A stretch of DNA of 64,000 nucleotides from Paraburkholderia sp. C35 (lineage in GTDB: Bacteria; Pseudomonadota; Gammaproteobacteria; Burkholderiales; Burkholderiaceae). The stretch covers positions 1 to 64,000 of the forward strand of contig NZ_QBUY01000014.1 of the NCBI RefSeq assembly GCF_003121405.1, given 5' to 3'. Positions 43,803 to 53,213 of this stretch are shown one piece after another (within the stretch, counting starts at the first letter, position 1; each line of letters starts with the position of its first letter). The notes under the pieces are model-generated. The model worked only from the letters and a program-made list of their open reading frames with translations, did no database searches and was not told the origin of the DNA. A program made the position numbers and the translations under genes.

Positions 43803-44237
43803 CTATGCGTCGATGACTTCGCGCGTTATACGGAATAACTCGCTCCGCAGGCTCGCAGCCTGTTTCCGGCCAAACGTCTGTTCGAAGGCAGTTTGCGCTT
43901 CCCGCCAGTGAGTCGTGGCTTCGGCGAGCTTCTTGTTTCCATCGCAGGTCAGCAGGAGACGCATGCGCCGATCGCTTGGACGCTCTTCAGAGGTGGTCAA
44001 AAGGTTGGACCTCAGTAGAGGTTTGATAAGTCGAACCAGCGTTGTGCGGTCCATCACTAGAGCATCCGAGAGCTGAACCATAGTTGATTCTGGATTCTGG
44101 TCGAGTGCACTCAGAATGTTGAACTGCGTTGGCGTTATGCCAGCCTTGGATAGATGACGCTCGTAGAGTTTCGATATGTGTCGGGCTGCCTGACGCACGG
44201 CAAAACAGTCATCAGAATCGGATAAGAATGTTTCCAT
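43803..44237 (-). CDS. MarR-family transcriptional regulator
   Basis: This 144-residue MarR protein has FAVRQAARHISKLYERHL, GITPTQFNILSALDQ, recognition region ALVMDRTTLVRLIKPLLRSN and wing DRRMRLLLTCDGN. It lies between the Rrf2 gene and the divergent chemoreceptor gene with 390 bases between. Its target is unknown; no clear palindrome was found just upstream. Confidence 0.85.
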   Translation of the reverse strand: METFLSDSDDCFAVRQAARHISKLYERHLSKAGITPTQFNILSALDQNPESTMVQLSDALVMDRTTLVRLIKPLLRSNLLTTSEERPSDRRMRLLLTCDGNKKLAEATTHWREAQTAFEQTFGRKQAASLRSELFRITREVIDA

Positions 44238-44626
44238 GTCACGAGTGTGTCATCAAGACCGAACTGCCGAGGGGCGGCTGAGAAATATTTGCCGGGAAAG
44301 AGGTAGTGTTTGAGATAGCTTTCTGTCGCAAACAGCGCCCGGATCACCGAGGTCATAGGAAACAATCCCTGCCGGATACGATCCAGAGTGCACAGACACA
44401 GAGTAATAAATTCTGGCGGCAGAATCGATGTCTGCGGCGTCATGAGTTTGTTGTCACTGGAAACATCAATAGTTGCAACGGAGGGACGTACTAGGTCCGG
44501 ATTAGGCTCGACAGGAGGGGCGTCAAACAGCATGCATCAGGCGAATTAATGTTGAGCGTCGTTGGAATATTAAAGTGTGTGGTGTTAACGTCGTTAACCT
44601 TTGAGACTCGTCCACGTGTTTTCTTT
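44238..44626. other. Divergent promoter region, marR and chemoreceptor
   Basis: There is no supported gene here. It holds the promoters of the MarR and chemoreceptor genes. GTTAACGTCGTTAAC (44583-44597) is a perfect six-base inverted repeat shortly before the chemoreceptor start. Confidence 0.4.
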
Positions 44627-46432
44627 ATGTTCACCTCAATCAAGTCTCGAATCCTCACTGCGTGTCTTCTTCTCGTTCTTGTTGCGCTTACCGTCAATAC
44701 AGCTGTCAACTATGCCGTCGCGAAGAAATACAACAACATTGCCGTCAGTCAAAGTCTGAATGCGGTTCTCACGGGACATGAAGCCGGGATAGACGAATGG
44801 ATTGCGTCGAAGACCCAAATGATCGCCTCGGTCGAGGCGGCAGCGCTGGGTGCTGACCCGACAGCGCCGCTAAAGCAGGTTGCGACCGCGGGTGGGTTCA
44901 CAAATGTATATGTTGGATTCGAGGATAAGAGTGCGCGGTTCTCGGATTCGACCGGGATTCCTGCTAACTACGACCCAACTGGCCGACCCTGGTATCGTCA
45001 GGCAGTTCAGGCGGGAAAGCCCGTTGTGACTCCGCCGTATCTTGATGTTGCTACAGGCAAACTAGTGGTGACGTTTGCTGCACCGATTGTGCGAGATGGT
45101 GCAACCCTGGGTGTTGTCGCTGGCGACGTCGCAATGGACAGCGTTGTATCGAACGTGAAATCTATCCGACCTACACCTTCAAGCTTCGGAGCATTGGTCG
45201 ATAGGAGCGGGAGCATAGTCGCGGCTAATGACCCCAATCTCACCCTGAAGCCAACGACGGATATTGCTCCTGAACTGACTTCACAAGTGCTCTCGACTTC
45301 CTCGGATGATATTTCCGCTCCTTTCGAAATCAATGTCGCTGGCGTAACCAAGCTTGTGCGATCACGAGCAGTTCCGGGCACAAGCTGGTTGACACTAGTA
45401 GCACTCGACAAGTCGGAGGCGACGGCTGGCATGCATTCGCTGCTGGTCTCGTCATTCGTCTCCGCGTCGATTATTGCGATTGTCGCAGCAATGATTCTCG
45501 GACTGATTACAGGCATTGCGTTTCAGGGGCTTGGGCGCGTCCGCGATGCGATGGAAGCGAGCGGCTCCGGTTCTGGCGATCTAACCCAGCGACTGCCCGC
45601 GGCCGGCAAAGACGAAGTTGCAGAGATTGCTCGTTCGTTCAATAGCTTTTTCGGTGCGCTCAACGAGGTAATGGTCCGGGTGCGCGACGTAGGCGATGCG
45701 GTTCGTCACGCATCTGGAGAGATCGCAGCCGGCAACCAGGATCTGTCCCGGCGTACCGAATCGGCAGCGGCGAGCCTTGAGCAGACTGCTGCCGCAATCG
45801 AACAGATTACCGCGACCGTTGCGCAGTCCGCCGCTGCCGCGCATCAAGCAAACGACAATGCAGGGACGACTGCTGCCGCGGCATCCCGAGGTGGTGCTGT
45901 CGTCGAGGATGTAGTGGCGACCATGAGAAAAATCGAAGGCGACTCCGAGCGAATGAGTGAAATCATTGGCGTGATTGAAGGGATTGCCTTCCAGACAAAC
46001 ATACTCGCACTTAACGCTGCGGTCGAGGCAGCTAGAGCCGGTGAAGACGGCAGGGGGTTCGCCGTCGTAGCTGGCGAAGTCCGTTCACTTGCGCAGCGTA
46101 GCGCGCAGGCTGCCAAGGAGATCAAAGAGCTGATTGGATCAAGCGTCGAGAGCATCTCAGCTGGAGCAGCTTTAGTCGCTGAGGCTGGAGACACAATGAC
46201 CGATATTGTCGGGCGTGTCTCTGGAGTTACGACCATCATGTCAGAGATTGCTAATGCCGCAGGCGAACAGACTCGTGGAATTCAGGAGGTCAACCGTGCG
46301 GTCGCGCAGCTTGACGAGATGGTTCAGCAAAATGCCGCACTTGTCGAACAATCGGCGGCCGCCGCTTCGGCCCTTCAGTTGCAAACTGAACAACTATCAA
46401 ATGCAATTGGGGGCTTCCGGATAGCTCATTGA
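44627..46432 (+). CDS. Methyl-accepting chemotaxis protein with Cache sensor domain
   Basis: The 601-residue receptor has an N-terminal TM segment ([19 protein letters not shown]) and a periplasmic double-Cache domain (about 35-275, with [19 protein letters not shown] typical of amino- or organic-acid sensors). A second TM near 285-305 is followed by a HAMP region and a long coiled signalling domain whose hairpin tip ([20 protein letters not shown]) is intact. It should steer flagellar movement toward or away from a small ligand. ATG 44627 is preferred over an upstream in-frame ATG at 44549, which would give an unusual N-terminal extension. Confidence 0.92.
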   Translation: MFTSIKSRILTACLLLVLVALTVNTAVNYAVAKKYNNIAVSQSLNAVLTGHEAGIDEWIASKTQMIASVEAAALGADPTAPLKQVATAGGFTNVYVGFEDKSARFSDSTGIPANYDPTGRPWYRQAVQAGKPVVTPPYLDVATGKLVVTFAAPIVRDGATLGVVAGDVAMDSVVSNVKSIRPTPSSFGALVDRSGSIVAANDPNLTLKPTTDIAPELTSQVLSTSSDDISAPFEINVAGVTKLVRSRAVPGTSWLTLVALDKSEATAGMHSLLVSSFVSASIIAIVAAMILGLITGIAFQGLGRVRDAMEASGSGSGDLTQRLPAAGKDEVAEIARSFNSFFGALNEVMVRVRDVGDAVRHASGEIAAGNQDLSRRTESAAASLEQTAAAIEQITATVAQSAAAAHQANDNAGTTAAAASRGGAVVEDVVATMRKIEGDSERMSEIIGVIEGIAFQTNILALNAAVEAARAGEDGRGFAVVAGEVRSLAQRSAQAAKEIKELIGSSVESISAGAALVAEAGDTMTDIVGRVSGVTTIMSEIANAAGEQTRGIQEVNRAVAQLDEMVQQNAALVEQSAAAASALQLQTEQLSNAIGGFRIAH

Positions 46433-46613
46433 ACGTTGTATAACTGTGATTCAGAAAAAAGGGTCTTTAGGCTTCCGCCTTCGGCCATAATCGTCTGGCT
46501 ATTTAGAAAGCGGTGCAAGCTACCCTCCAAATCCGCGCTGCTATTTGCGACAACAATGCTTTTGTGAGTCGACCTCTGTGTCCCATCGGATCGCGGAGGG
46601 TCTCGGGGAATGT

Positions 46614-49433
46614 ATGTTGAAGCTCGGTCTTAACTGGTTTTGCAGAAGCGATATTCCGGAGACAAAATCGGCGGATAAGCCTAAGGGATCACCAGATTCC
46701 ACGCTGAGAAAAGTCCTCACTGTTATAGCAGTGATGTCGATATTCGCTGCCATAGCGACCAGCGCAACCCTAGCGATGCAGCAAACGGAAGAACAGGAAG
46801 CGGTGCTAGGGGCGATCCGATCGTCGGGAAGGTTGAAACGCGACCTCGACCAGTTACAGCGTGTTGCACTGGACGAGCACGGTGACCTCTACGCGCTCAT
46901 TGGAACGACGCCATTTTATAGACGATCTGTGCATGTACTCCCTCTAAAAGATTTGCAGAATCTTACTGAAGACGCTCGACGCGCGTGTCAGCTGGGAACA
47001 TCGTGCATCTCCAAGTTCGACCAGCTGGATGCGATGCTCGAGCAGCTTGCGAAACGTACGGACGCGCTCGGCGCTCGTCTCTCAAAGAGCAACCGAAATA
47101 TCAGCTTTGGCGACGAGCAGTTGAGCGCATTGGATGCCTACTTTTACAGTGTTATGGCGCAGGTTGTCGACGTCAGGATGCAGACGGATGCCTCGGTTGA
47201 CGCAACCATGAATGAGGCATCACGTCAAGCCCAGTGGCTGTCGCGAGTGTCACTTATTTCTGCTCTGACTGCAGCGGCTTTGCTCCTGGCGTTGATCTAT
47301 CGCAACGCACGCATCGCGGGACGATTGCGAGCTGCACTTCGGTCCGCAGACCATGCACGTGCAGAGCTGTTTAAATCCAAGCAAACTCTGGAATACGTTC
47401 TCGACCATGTACCTCAAGGGATCGCATGGAAGGACGCAAGTCATCGATACGTGGGCGGCAACGAAGTTTATGCGAACGATGCGGGCCTTGCTTCGAAGGA
47501 CTCGCTGATCGGGCTCTCAGACTACGATCTAAAATGGGGAGATGACGCAGCGCTGGTTCAACAAGAAGACGTCGAGGTGATGAATGGCGAGATCACCCGA
47601 CGACACTTCGAACGCGCTGCGATTTCGGCAGACGGACGAAATGTATGGATTTCCGAGACCAAGCTGCCGCTTGAAGACCACGATGGAAATCTTATCGGAG
47701 TACTTCGGGCATACGAAGACATTACTGCGCGGCGAAGTGCAGAGATTGAATTGCGTATCCGGGGGCGAGCGCTAGAAGCGAGTGTTAACGGAATCGTGAT
47801 TCTGGAGCGTCAGGATGATCTGCATGTCGTCACATTCGTAAATCAGGCTTTTGAACGCATCACCGGATACGCGCGAGAAGATGTTGTCGGTCTGAACTAC
47901 CTTGATCTTTTTTCCTTGGCCAACGAACCGGAAAAGTGGACGGCTATACAAACAGCCCTACACAGGAACTCCGAGGCAAATGCAACTCTGCTATGCGCCC
48001 GGCGAAATGGGGAGCGCTTCTGGATTAACGTGCTCATGGCCCCAGTTCGAGATGATGAGGGCACAGTAAGTCACCATGTTGGAGTCGTGACTGATGTCAG
48101 CTCACTGCTCGAATATCAACGTAAGCTCGAACATCAGGCCCGATACGATTCGTTGACGAAACTTCCCAATCGCACGCAGCTGGAAGAACGACTCAGCGCA
48201 GCCATTTCAGACGCTAAGCAATCGGGCAAGCGCGTATCGCTGCTTTTCCTCGACCTTGATAGGTTTAAAGAGGTCAACGATTCTCTTGGACATCGGATCG
48301 GTGATGCATTGCTGTTGCAAGTGGCAAGGCGCCTTCAGCGTCTTATCCCCTCGACCGATCTTATCGTTCGTTATGGTGGAGACGAATTTATCGTAGTTGT
48401 CCAGGATTCTGAAGAAGAATCGGTGAATATTTTGCTCAAAAAGATTGTATACGCGATGTCTGAACCATTCAGATTGGATGAGCACGAACTTTACGTAGAA
48501 GTCAGCATTGGTGTAAGCACATATCCGCAAGACGGCCCAGACGCCGATACTCTGATTAGGAACGCCGACACGGCCATGTATGTCGTAAAGGCCAACGGTC
48601 GGAACGGATATCAGCATTTTCAGGCCGCGCAAAATCTCGCCGCAGCGGAAAGATTGCGCCTTTCGACACAGCTCCGGAAAGCGGTTAAGGGTCAACACCT
48701 TCAGCTTGCTTATCAGCCTCAGATCGACATGCTGAGCGGGAGAATCATCGGCGTTGAAGCCTTGATTCGGTGGGAGGATGATGAATTGGGAATGGTTTCA
48801 CCATCTACATTCATCCCAGTCGCCGAGGAAACTGGACTGATTGGCACCATAGGTGAATGGGTGCTGGAAACGGCTTGCCGGCAGGCGAAGGTGTGGATTA
48901 ACATGGGTCTGCCGCAGATCCGCATGTCAGTGAATGTGTCACCAGTTCAACTGGAACGCTCAGACGTTGTTGCCATCGTCAGAGATACGTTGGCGCGAAC
49001 AGGACTTCCAGCTGATCGACTGGAGCTCGAAGTGACGGAAGGGGCGCTGATGCGGAACCCGGACGATGTTGCCAGAACGTTGCGTGAGATTAGAGAGCTG
49101 GGTGTAAAAATTGCGATTGATGACTTCGGAACGGGATACTCCAGCCTTAGCTATCTGACCTGCTTTAGTGTTGACCGGATCAAAATCGATCGAGCATTTG
49201 TAAGGGAAATCGGACTCAACGAAGAGTCCGAGGCGCTCGCTCGGGCAATTATCAGCATCGCCCACTCGCTCAAGTTTGAGGTCCTCGCGGAAGGAGTCGA
49301 GTCTGAAGCACATCGCGAATTTCTGATCGAGAACGGCTGCAAGGTCGCTCAGGGCTTCCTGTTCAGTGCTGCAGTCAACGGCGAATCGCTCGCCTCGATG
49401 TTGACACAAGACGATGAATCGTTTGTACGATAG
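46614..49433 (+). CDS. Membrane PAS-PAS-GGDEF-EAL cyclic-di-GMP protein
   Basis: About 939 residues: TM1 (VLTVIAVMSIFAAIATSAT), a periplasmic helical sensor region, TM2 (LISALTAAALLLALIY), then two PAS/PAC domains, GGDEF and EAL. The GGDEF motif is intact (RYGGDEF), but the inhibitory RxxD site is absent (PSTD instead). The EAL domain keeps EALIRW, NVSP, EVTEG, DDFGTGYSS and KIDR, so it should be an active phosphodiesterase. Both synthase and hydrolase activity are possible. ATG at 46614 has GGGGAA upstream; a longer frame from 46545 lacks a site. It lies next to a chemoreceptor gene, suggesting linked motility control. Confidence 0.9.
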   Translation: MLKLGLNWFCRSDIPETKSADKPKGSPDSTLRKVLTVIAVMSIFAAIATSATLAMQQTEEQEAVLGAIRSSGRLKRDLDQLQRVALDEHGDLYALIGTTPFYRRSVHVLPLKDLQNLTEDARRACQLGTSCISKFDQLDAMLEQLAKRTDALGARLSKSNRNISFGDEQLSALDAYFYSVMAQVVDVRMQTDASVDATMNEASRQAQWLSRVSLISALTAAALLLALIYRNARIAGRLRAALRSADHARAELFKSKQTLEYVLDHVPQGIAWKDASHRYVGGNEVYANDAGLASKDSLIGLSDYDLKWGDDAALVQQEDVEVMNGEITRRHFERAAISADGRNVWISETKLPLEDHDGNLIGVLRAYEDITARRSAEIELRIRGRALEASVNGIVILERQDDLHVVTFVNQAFERITGYAREDVVGLNYLDLFSLANEPEKWTAIQTALHRNSEANATLLCARRNGERFWINVLMAPVRDDEGTVSHHVGVVTDVSSLLEYQRKLEHQARYDSLTKLPNRTQLEERLSAAISDAKQSGKRVSLLFLDLDRFKEVNDSLGHRIGDALLLQVARRLQRLIPSTDLIVRYGGDEFIVVVQDSEEESVNILLKKIVYAMSEPFRLDEHELYVEVSIGVSTYPQDGPDADTLIRNADTAMYVVKANGRNGYQHFQAAQNLAAAERLRLSTQLRKAVKGQHLQLAYQPQIDMLSGRIIGVEALIRWEDDELGMVSPSTFIPVAEETGLIGTIGEWVLETACRQAKVWINMGLPQIRMSVNVSPVQLERSDVVAIVRDTLARTGLPADRLELEVTEGALMRNPDDVARTLREIRELGVKIAIDDFGTGYSSLSYLTCFSVDRIKIDRAFVREIGLNEESEALARAIISIAHSLKFEVLAEGVESEAHREFLIENGCKVAQGFLFSAAVNGESLASMLTQDDESFVR

Positions 49434-49450
49434 AGGGGAGTATTCGTCAG

Positions 49451-49496
49451 AATCATACAGGCGCGGCACTTCAAGGTTGCGGCGCCTGGTATGATT
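49451..49496. terminator. Bidirectional hairpin between convergent genes
   Basis: AATCATA and CAGGCGC pair with GCGCCTG and TATGATT (one bulged G), giving a 14-pair stem. It covers the stop of the minus-strand thioesterase gene and ends the GGDEF-EAL transcript. Confidence 0.65.
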
Positions 49497-49939
49497 TAGC
49501 TGGTTGTTACGACGAGTTCGGTGAGCGCGCTGCGCATCGCGCCAGACAACTCGACCGGGCGGCGGGATTCTCTATCCACGTAGACGTGTACTAGCTGTCC
49601 CTGTGCAACTGGCTCCGTTTCGCCGTCGGAAAAAAGACCAATTTCGTATCGCACGCTCGAGGAACCGAGATGTGCTACCCGAAGTCCACCCTCCACGCGC
49701 TGCGGATATTTCAACGACGCAAAGTAGTTGCATTGTGTTGCGACCACAAGTCCAATAATGCTGCTCTCTTCGATGTCCAGAAGCCCGGCACGAATAAGAT
49801 ACTCGTTCACAACAGTGTCGAAGTAGCTGTAATAGACCACGTTGTTGACATGACCGTATACATCGTTGTCCATCCAGCGTGTAGTTATGGACTGGAAGTA
49901 GCGGTAGTCTGAGCGCGAGACAAGGATAGGTTTGTTCAT
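49496..49939 (-). CDS. Hotdog-fold acyl-CoA thioesterase (4HBT family)
   Basis: The 147-residue protein has the 4-hydroxybenzoyl-CoA thioesterase signature TTRWMDNDVYGHVNNVVYYSYFD in two parts, with the catalytic Asp before YGHVNN. It hydrolyses acyl-CoA to acid and CoA, possibly to release CoA if the pathway stalls. ATG 49939 matches the family length; a longer frame runs to 50020. It lies 132 bases after the alcohol dehydrogenase gene in the same direction and is probably the third gene of the ligase operon under TetR control. Confidence 0.88.
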   Translation of the reverse strand: MNKPILVSRSDYRYFQSITTRWMDNDVYGHVNNVVYYSYFDTVVNEYLIRAGLLDIEESSIIGLVVATQCNYFASLKYPQRVEGGLRVAHLGSSSVRYEIGLFSDGETEPVAQGQLVHVYVDRESRRPVELSGAMRSALTELVVTTS

Positions 49940-50071
49940 CGTATATGTGTCCGCATACAGAATAAAACTGAAAGCGTCATAGTGACTGACGCTTCGTTGA
50001 GCACCTGCTCGTTGAGACAAATTACGCGATTATCGTGCGCCTAGTAGTCATCAGATCGGATTCACAGAGTC

Positions 50072-51241
50072 CTATAGCGCATCTTGATAGATTCTCAGTG
50101 CATCTGCCTCTGTCACTTCACGAGGATTATTGATAAGGAGTCTTTGCTGAAGCATCGCATCGGCTGCTAATCGAGGCAAATCTTGCACCCCGACTCCCAC
50201 GTGTCTCAACATGGTGGGCAGGCCAGTCTGTCGAATCAACGTATCGAGTTGTTCGATGAATGCATCGCACCGTTCGGGGATCGTCATGCCGGAAATAGCG
50301 GCCGACTCGAGTACATCTTCCGCCAGTTCTGCGTAGAGATGCGCGGCCTTCGGCGCATTGAAACGCAGTACATGCATCAGTACGAGGGCGTTGGAAAGTC
50401 CATGAGGAACGTGGAAATGTCCTCCTAGCGGATATGCCAAGGCATGGACAGCAGCGACTGGAGCGTTGGAAAATGCAAGGCCTGCCATCGTCGAACCTAA
50501 CATCATAGATTCGCGGGCTGCACGGTTTGAGCCATCGTTACATGCGGTGAGTAACGATGACGACAACAACTTCAACGCCTTCTTCGCATAGAGGTCCGAC
50601 ACCGGATTCTTCAATCTGGCGGAAGTGTACGCTTCAATCGCGTGGACCATCGCATCAATCCCAGTCGCCGCAGTGATGTCTCGGGGGAGTCCAAATGTCA
50701 GGTCAGCATCGAGCAGGGCAATATCGGCCACCAACCGCGGGGAGACGATACCACTCTTGGTTGTCTCGCCCGTGGTTACAATGGAGACAGCCGTGACCTC
50801 AGATCCAGTCCCGGACGTCGTTGGCGCGAGAACGAGAGGAAGCCGGGGGCCCATGACGTTATTAACGCCGTACATTTCATGTAGCGGCTGCGTCGAAACC
50901 GCAAGAACGGCAACGAGCTTTGCGACGTCCATTGATGATCCGCCACCGATTCCCAAAACAAGCTCGGCACCTCCGTCCTTCGCGCGCTGCGCTGCGGACA
51001 GGACGACATGGTCCGGCGGATCGGCAATCACGTCGTCGATAACGATCGACGCAAGGCCGTGTTTCTCCAGATCGTCGAGCATGGGCTTGAGCAAGCCGCT
51101 GCTCGCAAGGAATTTGTCCGTTACTACGCAGACATTCTTTATCGAATATCGCGTGGTTAACAACTCGCCAAGCCGACTTGAGGCGCCGGATGCCATCACG
51201 ATTGAAGGCACCGTGGTGAACTGGAAATCGTTAACTGTCAT
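50072..51241 (-). CDS. Iron-containing alcohol dehydrogenase
   Basis: The 389-residue protein belongs to the group III Fe-alcohol dehydrogenases. It has GGGSSMDVAK for NAD binding near residue 98, ATTSGTGSEVTA, then metal ligands in GIDAMVHAIEAY, VHALAYPLGGHFHVPHG and following His residues. It interconverts primary alcohols and aldehydes. ATG 51241 gives the usual family length; an ATG at 51310 overlaps the ligase stop by four bases with AGGA upstream and would add 23 basic residues. In this regulon it could oxidise the alcohol made by the dehalogenase. Confidence 0.88.
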   Translation of the reverse strand: MTVNDFQFTTVPSIVMASGASSRLGELLTTRYSIKNVCVVTDKFLASSGLLKPMLDDLEKHGLASIVIDDVIADPPDHVVLSAAQRAKDGGAELVLGIGGGSSMDVAKLVAVLAVSTQPLHEMYGVNNVMGPRLPLVLAPTTSGTGSEVTAVSIVTTGETTKSGIVSPRLVADIALLDADLTFGLPRDITAATGIDAMVHAIEAYTSARLKNPVSDLYAKKALKLLSSSLLTACNDGSNRAARESMMLGSTMAGLAFSNAPVAAVHALAYPLGGHFHVPHGLSNALVLMHVLRFNAPKAAHLYAELAEDVLESAAISGMTIPERCDAFIEQLDTLIRQTGLPTMLRHVGVGVQDLPRLAADAMLQQRLLINNPREVTEADALRIYQDAL

Positions 51242-51306
51242 ATCTGGATGATAATTTTTGGAGCGAATTCGAATCGAACGACGGAAAGTTGAACTTCCGC
51301 CGCGCG

Positions 51307-53142
51307 TCATGATTCCTCATAAAGTTGATCAATTTGTGCGGCGTATTTTTCGTGAATAACCTTGCGGCGCAGTTTAAACGTGGGTGTCAGCTCTCCCGTC
51401 TTGCTGTCCCATTCGTTGGCCAGAAGCTTAAATTTCTTGATTTGTTCCGGGCGTGACAAATGCGAGTTCGCTATGTCAATGGTCGCTTGCAATTCCTGCA
51501 ATATCACCGGATGCTCGATCAGGTCAGCGACGGACTCCGTGGCAAGACCATGTTTTTTAGAAAACTGGGTGAGTTTGGCGATATCTGGGACCAGTAGGGC
51601 GACGACGTAGGACCTATCATCACCGAACGCGAGTGCCTGACTGATAAATGAGCGGCCCACAAGGAGAGACTCTACAGCAGTGGGAGCAATCTTTTTCCCG
51701 GCCGACGAAACGATGAGTTCTTTCTTTCGGTCCGTGACAAACAGGAAACCTTCGTCATCAATCATTCCGATGTCTCCCGTGCGGAGCCAGCCGTCGGATG
51801 TAAAGAGGTCAGCGGTAGCCTGAGCGGAATTGCGATATCCAGCACAGTTTCCTGGACTTTTAATCAGGATCTCGCCGTCAGTATCGAGTTTCATCTCCGC
51901 ACCGAGCATTACGGTGCCCACCGATCCGAATTTCGTTTTGCCTGGACGTTCACTTATGGCCGGACCGCACGTCTCGGTCAGGCCATACATCTGAAGGATG
52001 TCGAGCCCGACGGAGCTGAAGAATCGGGAGACTTCGGGATGAAGGGGGGCGGCCGATGCGACGGCGACTCTTAGCTGGTCCAGCCCGAATTGCTTTAACA
52101 AGTCAGTAATTGCGGCCGGGCGAGATTCGAGCGTTGATTTTGGGTCGTGTGTCGCGTTTCTACTTTCGTCAAGCTGTTTCTGCGCAGCCGTCAGATGCGC
52201 GCGAGCATCCTGGCTCATGGCATTGATACTTTGCTCGATTGCGCTCCGAAGTTTCTCCCAAACGCGTGGAACTCCGAAAAAGAAGGTAGGGCGATGTTCT
52301 CGTGCGCTCGGAACGAGTTGTGGCTGTGTCGGGCAGAATGAGACGTGACCACACAAGAGAATCGCCATGTAGAGCGCCGGAAGGCGTTCACCGATGTGAG
52401 CAAGTGGCAAATAGCAAACGTATCTGAAGTTGCCATCGAGACCAATTGCATCCACCATCATCTCACCTTCGCCTAGAAGGTTGGCGTGGGTAAGAGCGAC
52501 TCCTTTTGATTTCCCGGTCGTCCCCGACGTGTAAATGTAGATCGCGGGGGTATTGGTAGTGATCGATGACACGCGCTCAGCAACACGCGTTTTGAGATCT
52601 GCATCATTTTTTCGCGGTGCGACGAATCGATCCCATTCGATAAATTCACATCGGGGATCTACAGCAACCTCGCCCTCAAGCGGAACCAACACAAGAATCG
52701 GCTTTTGTTGCTTCACCGTATCCAAAGCTGCTACACGCTGGAGGGCCTGAACGCCCTCGACGAAAATGATTCGTACTTTACTGTCTGACAGGATTTGCTC
52801 CATCTGCTCAGGAGCCAAAGTCGGATACAGACTTAGTGAAACCATGCCGCAATGAATTGTTGCGAGATCTATGACGAGATGCTCCGGGAAATTGCCCCCA
52901 AGGATCGCAACTGTCTCTCCGAATTGGCCTCCAGAATCAATAATCGAGCTAGCTGTCTGCAGGATGCGGTTTCGGTACTCCGTCCAGTTGATCGTATGCC
53001 GCTTAGACTGCGATGTCCAAGATAATGCGGGCTCCTGACCGTGGAGATGGGCTGCTGTCTCCAGCGCTGTGCAAAGAGTCCAATCGGATTTCTTGTTCAA
53101 TTTTGTGATCTTTGTGGAACCACCAGTCTCTGCGTTCTTCAA
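51307..53142 (-). CDS. Long-chain acyl-CoA synthetase (AMP-forming)
   Basis: The 611-residue enzyme has YIYTSGTTGKSKGVALTH, MYGLTETCGPAIS, WLRTGDIGMIDDEGF and a C-terminal lysine region (KFKLLANEWDSKTGELTPT). It is the longer FadD15/ACSBG-like type of about 600 residues. It activates a fatty or aryl-alkyl acid to the CoA thioester. A TTG at 53142 with GGAG eight bases upstream is the likely start; the frame extends to 53226, but that would place the operator (53196-53213) inside the gene. It heads the operon with the alcohol dehydrogenase and thioesterase. Confidence 0.88.
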   Translation of the reverse strand: MKNAETGGSTKITKLNKKSDWTLCTALETAAHLHGQEPALSWTSQSKRHTINWTEYRNRILQTASSIIDSGGQFGETVAILGGNFPEHLVIDLATIHCGMVSLSLYPTLAPEQMEQILSDSKVRIIFVEGVQALQRVAALDTVKQQKPILVLVPLEGEVAVDPRCEFIEWDRFVAPRKNDADLKTRVAERVSSITTNTPAIYIYTSGTTGKSKGVALTHANLLGEGEMMVDAIGLDGNFRYVCYLPLAHIGERLPALYMAILLCGHVSFCPTQPQLVPSAREHRPTFFFGVPRVWEKLRSAIEQSINAMSQDARAHLTAAQKQLDESRNATHDPKSTLESRPAAITDLLKQFGLDQLRVAVASAAPLHPEVSRFFSSVGLDILQMYGLTETCGPAISERPGKTKFGSVGTVMLGAEMKLDTDGEILIKSPGNCAGYRNSAQATADLFTSDGWLRTGDIGMIDDEGFLFVTDRKKELIVSSAGKKIAPTAVESLLVGRSFISQALAFGDDRSYVVALLVPDIAKLTQFSKKHGLATESVADLIEHPVILQELQATIDIANSHLSRPEQIKKFKLLANEWDSKTGELTPTFKLRRKVIHEKYAAQIDQLYEES

Positions 53143-53195
53143 GGGTTCGTCTCCGGTTCGTATGCCGATTGAAATCGAGCACGATTCTGATTGAA

Positions 53196-53213
53196 CTAGA
53201 CTATATGGTCTAG
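53196..53213 (-). promoter_or_regulatory. TetR operator (CTAGAC family) with promoter, ligase operon
   Basis: CTAGACTATATGGTCTAG has one mismatch to a perfect palindrome. On the minus strand TTGACT (53226-53221) is followed after 17 bases by TAGTCT, so the operator overlaps the -10 element. The same layout occurs at 54267-54295. Confidence 0.7.
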
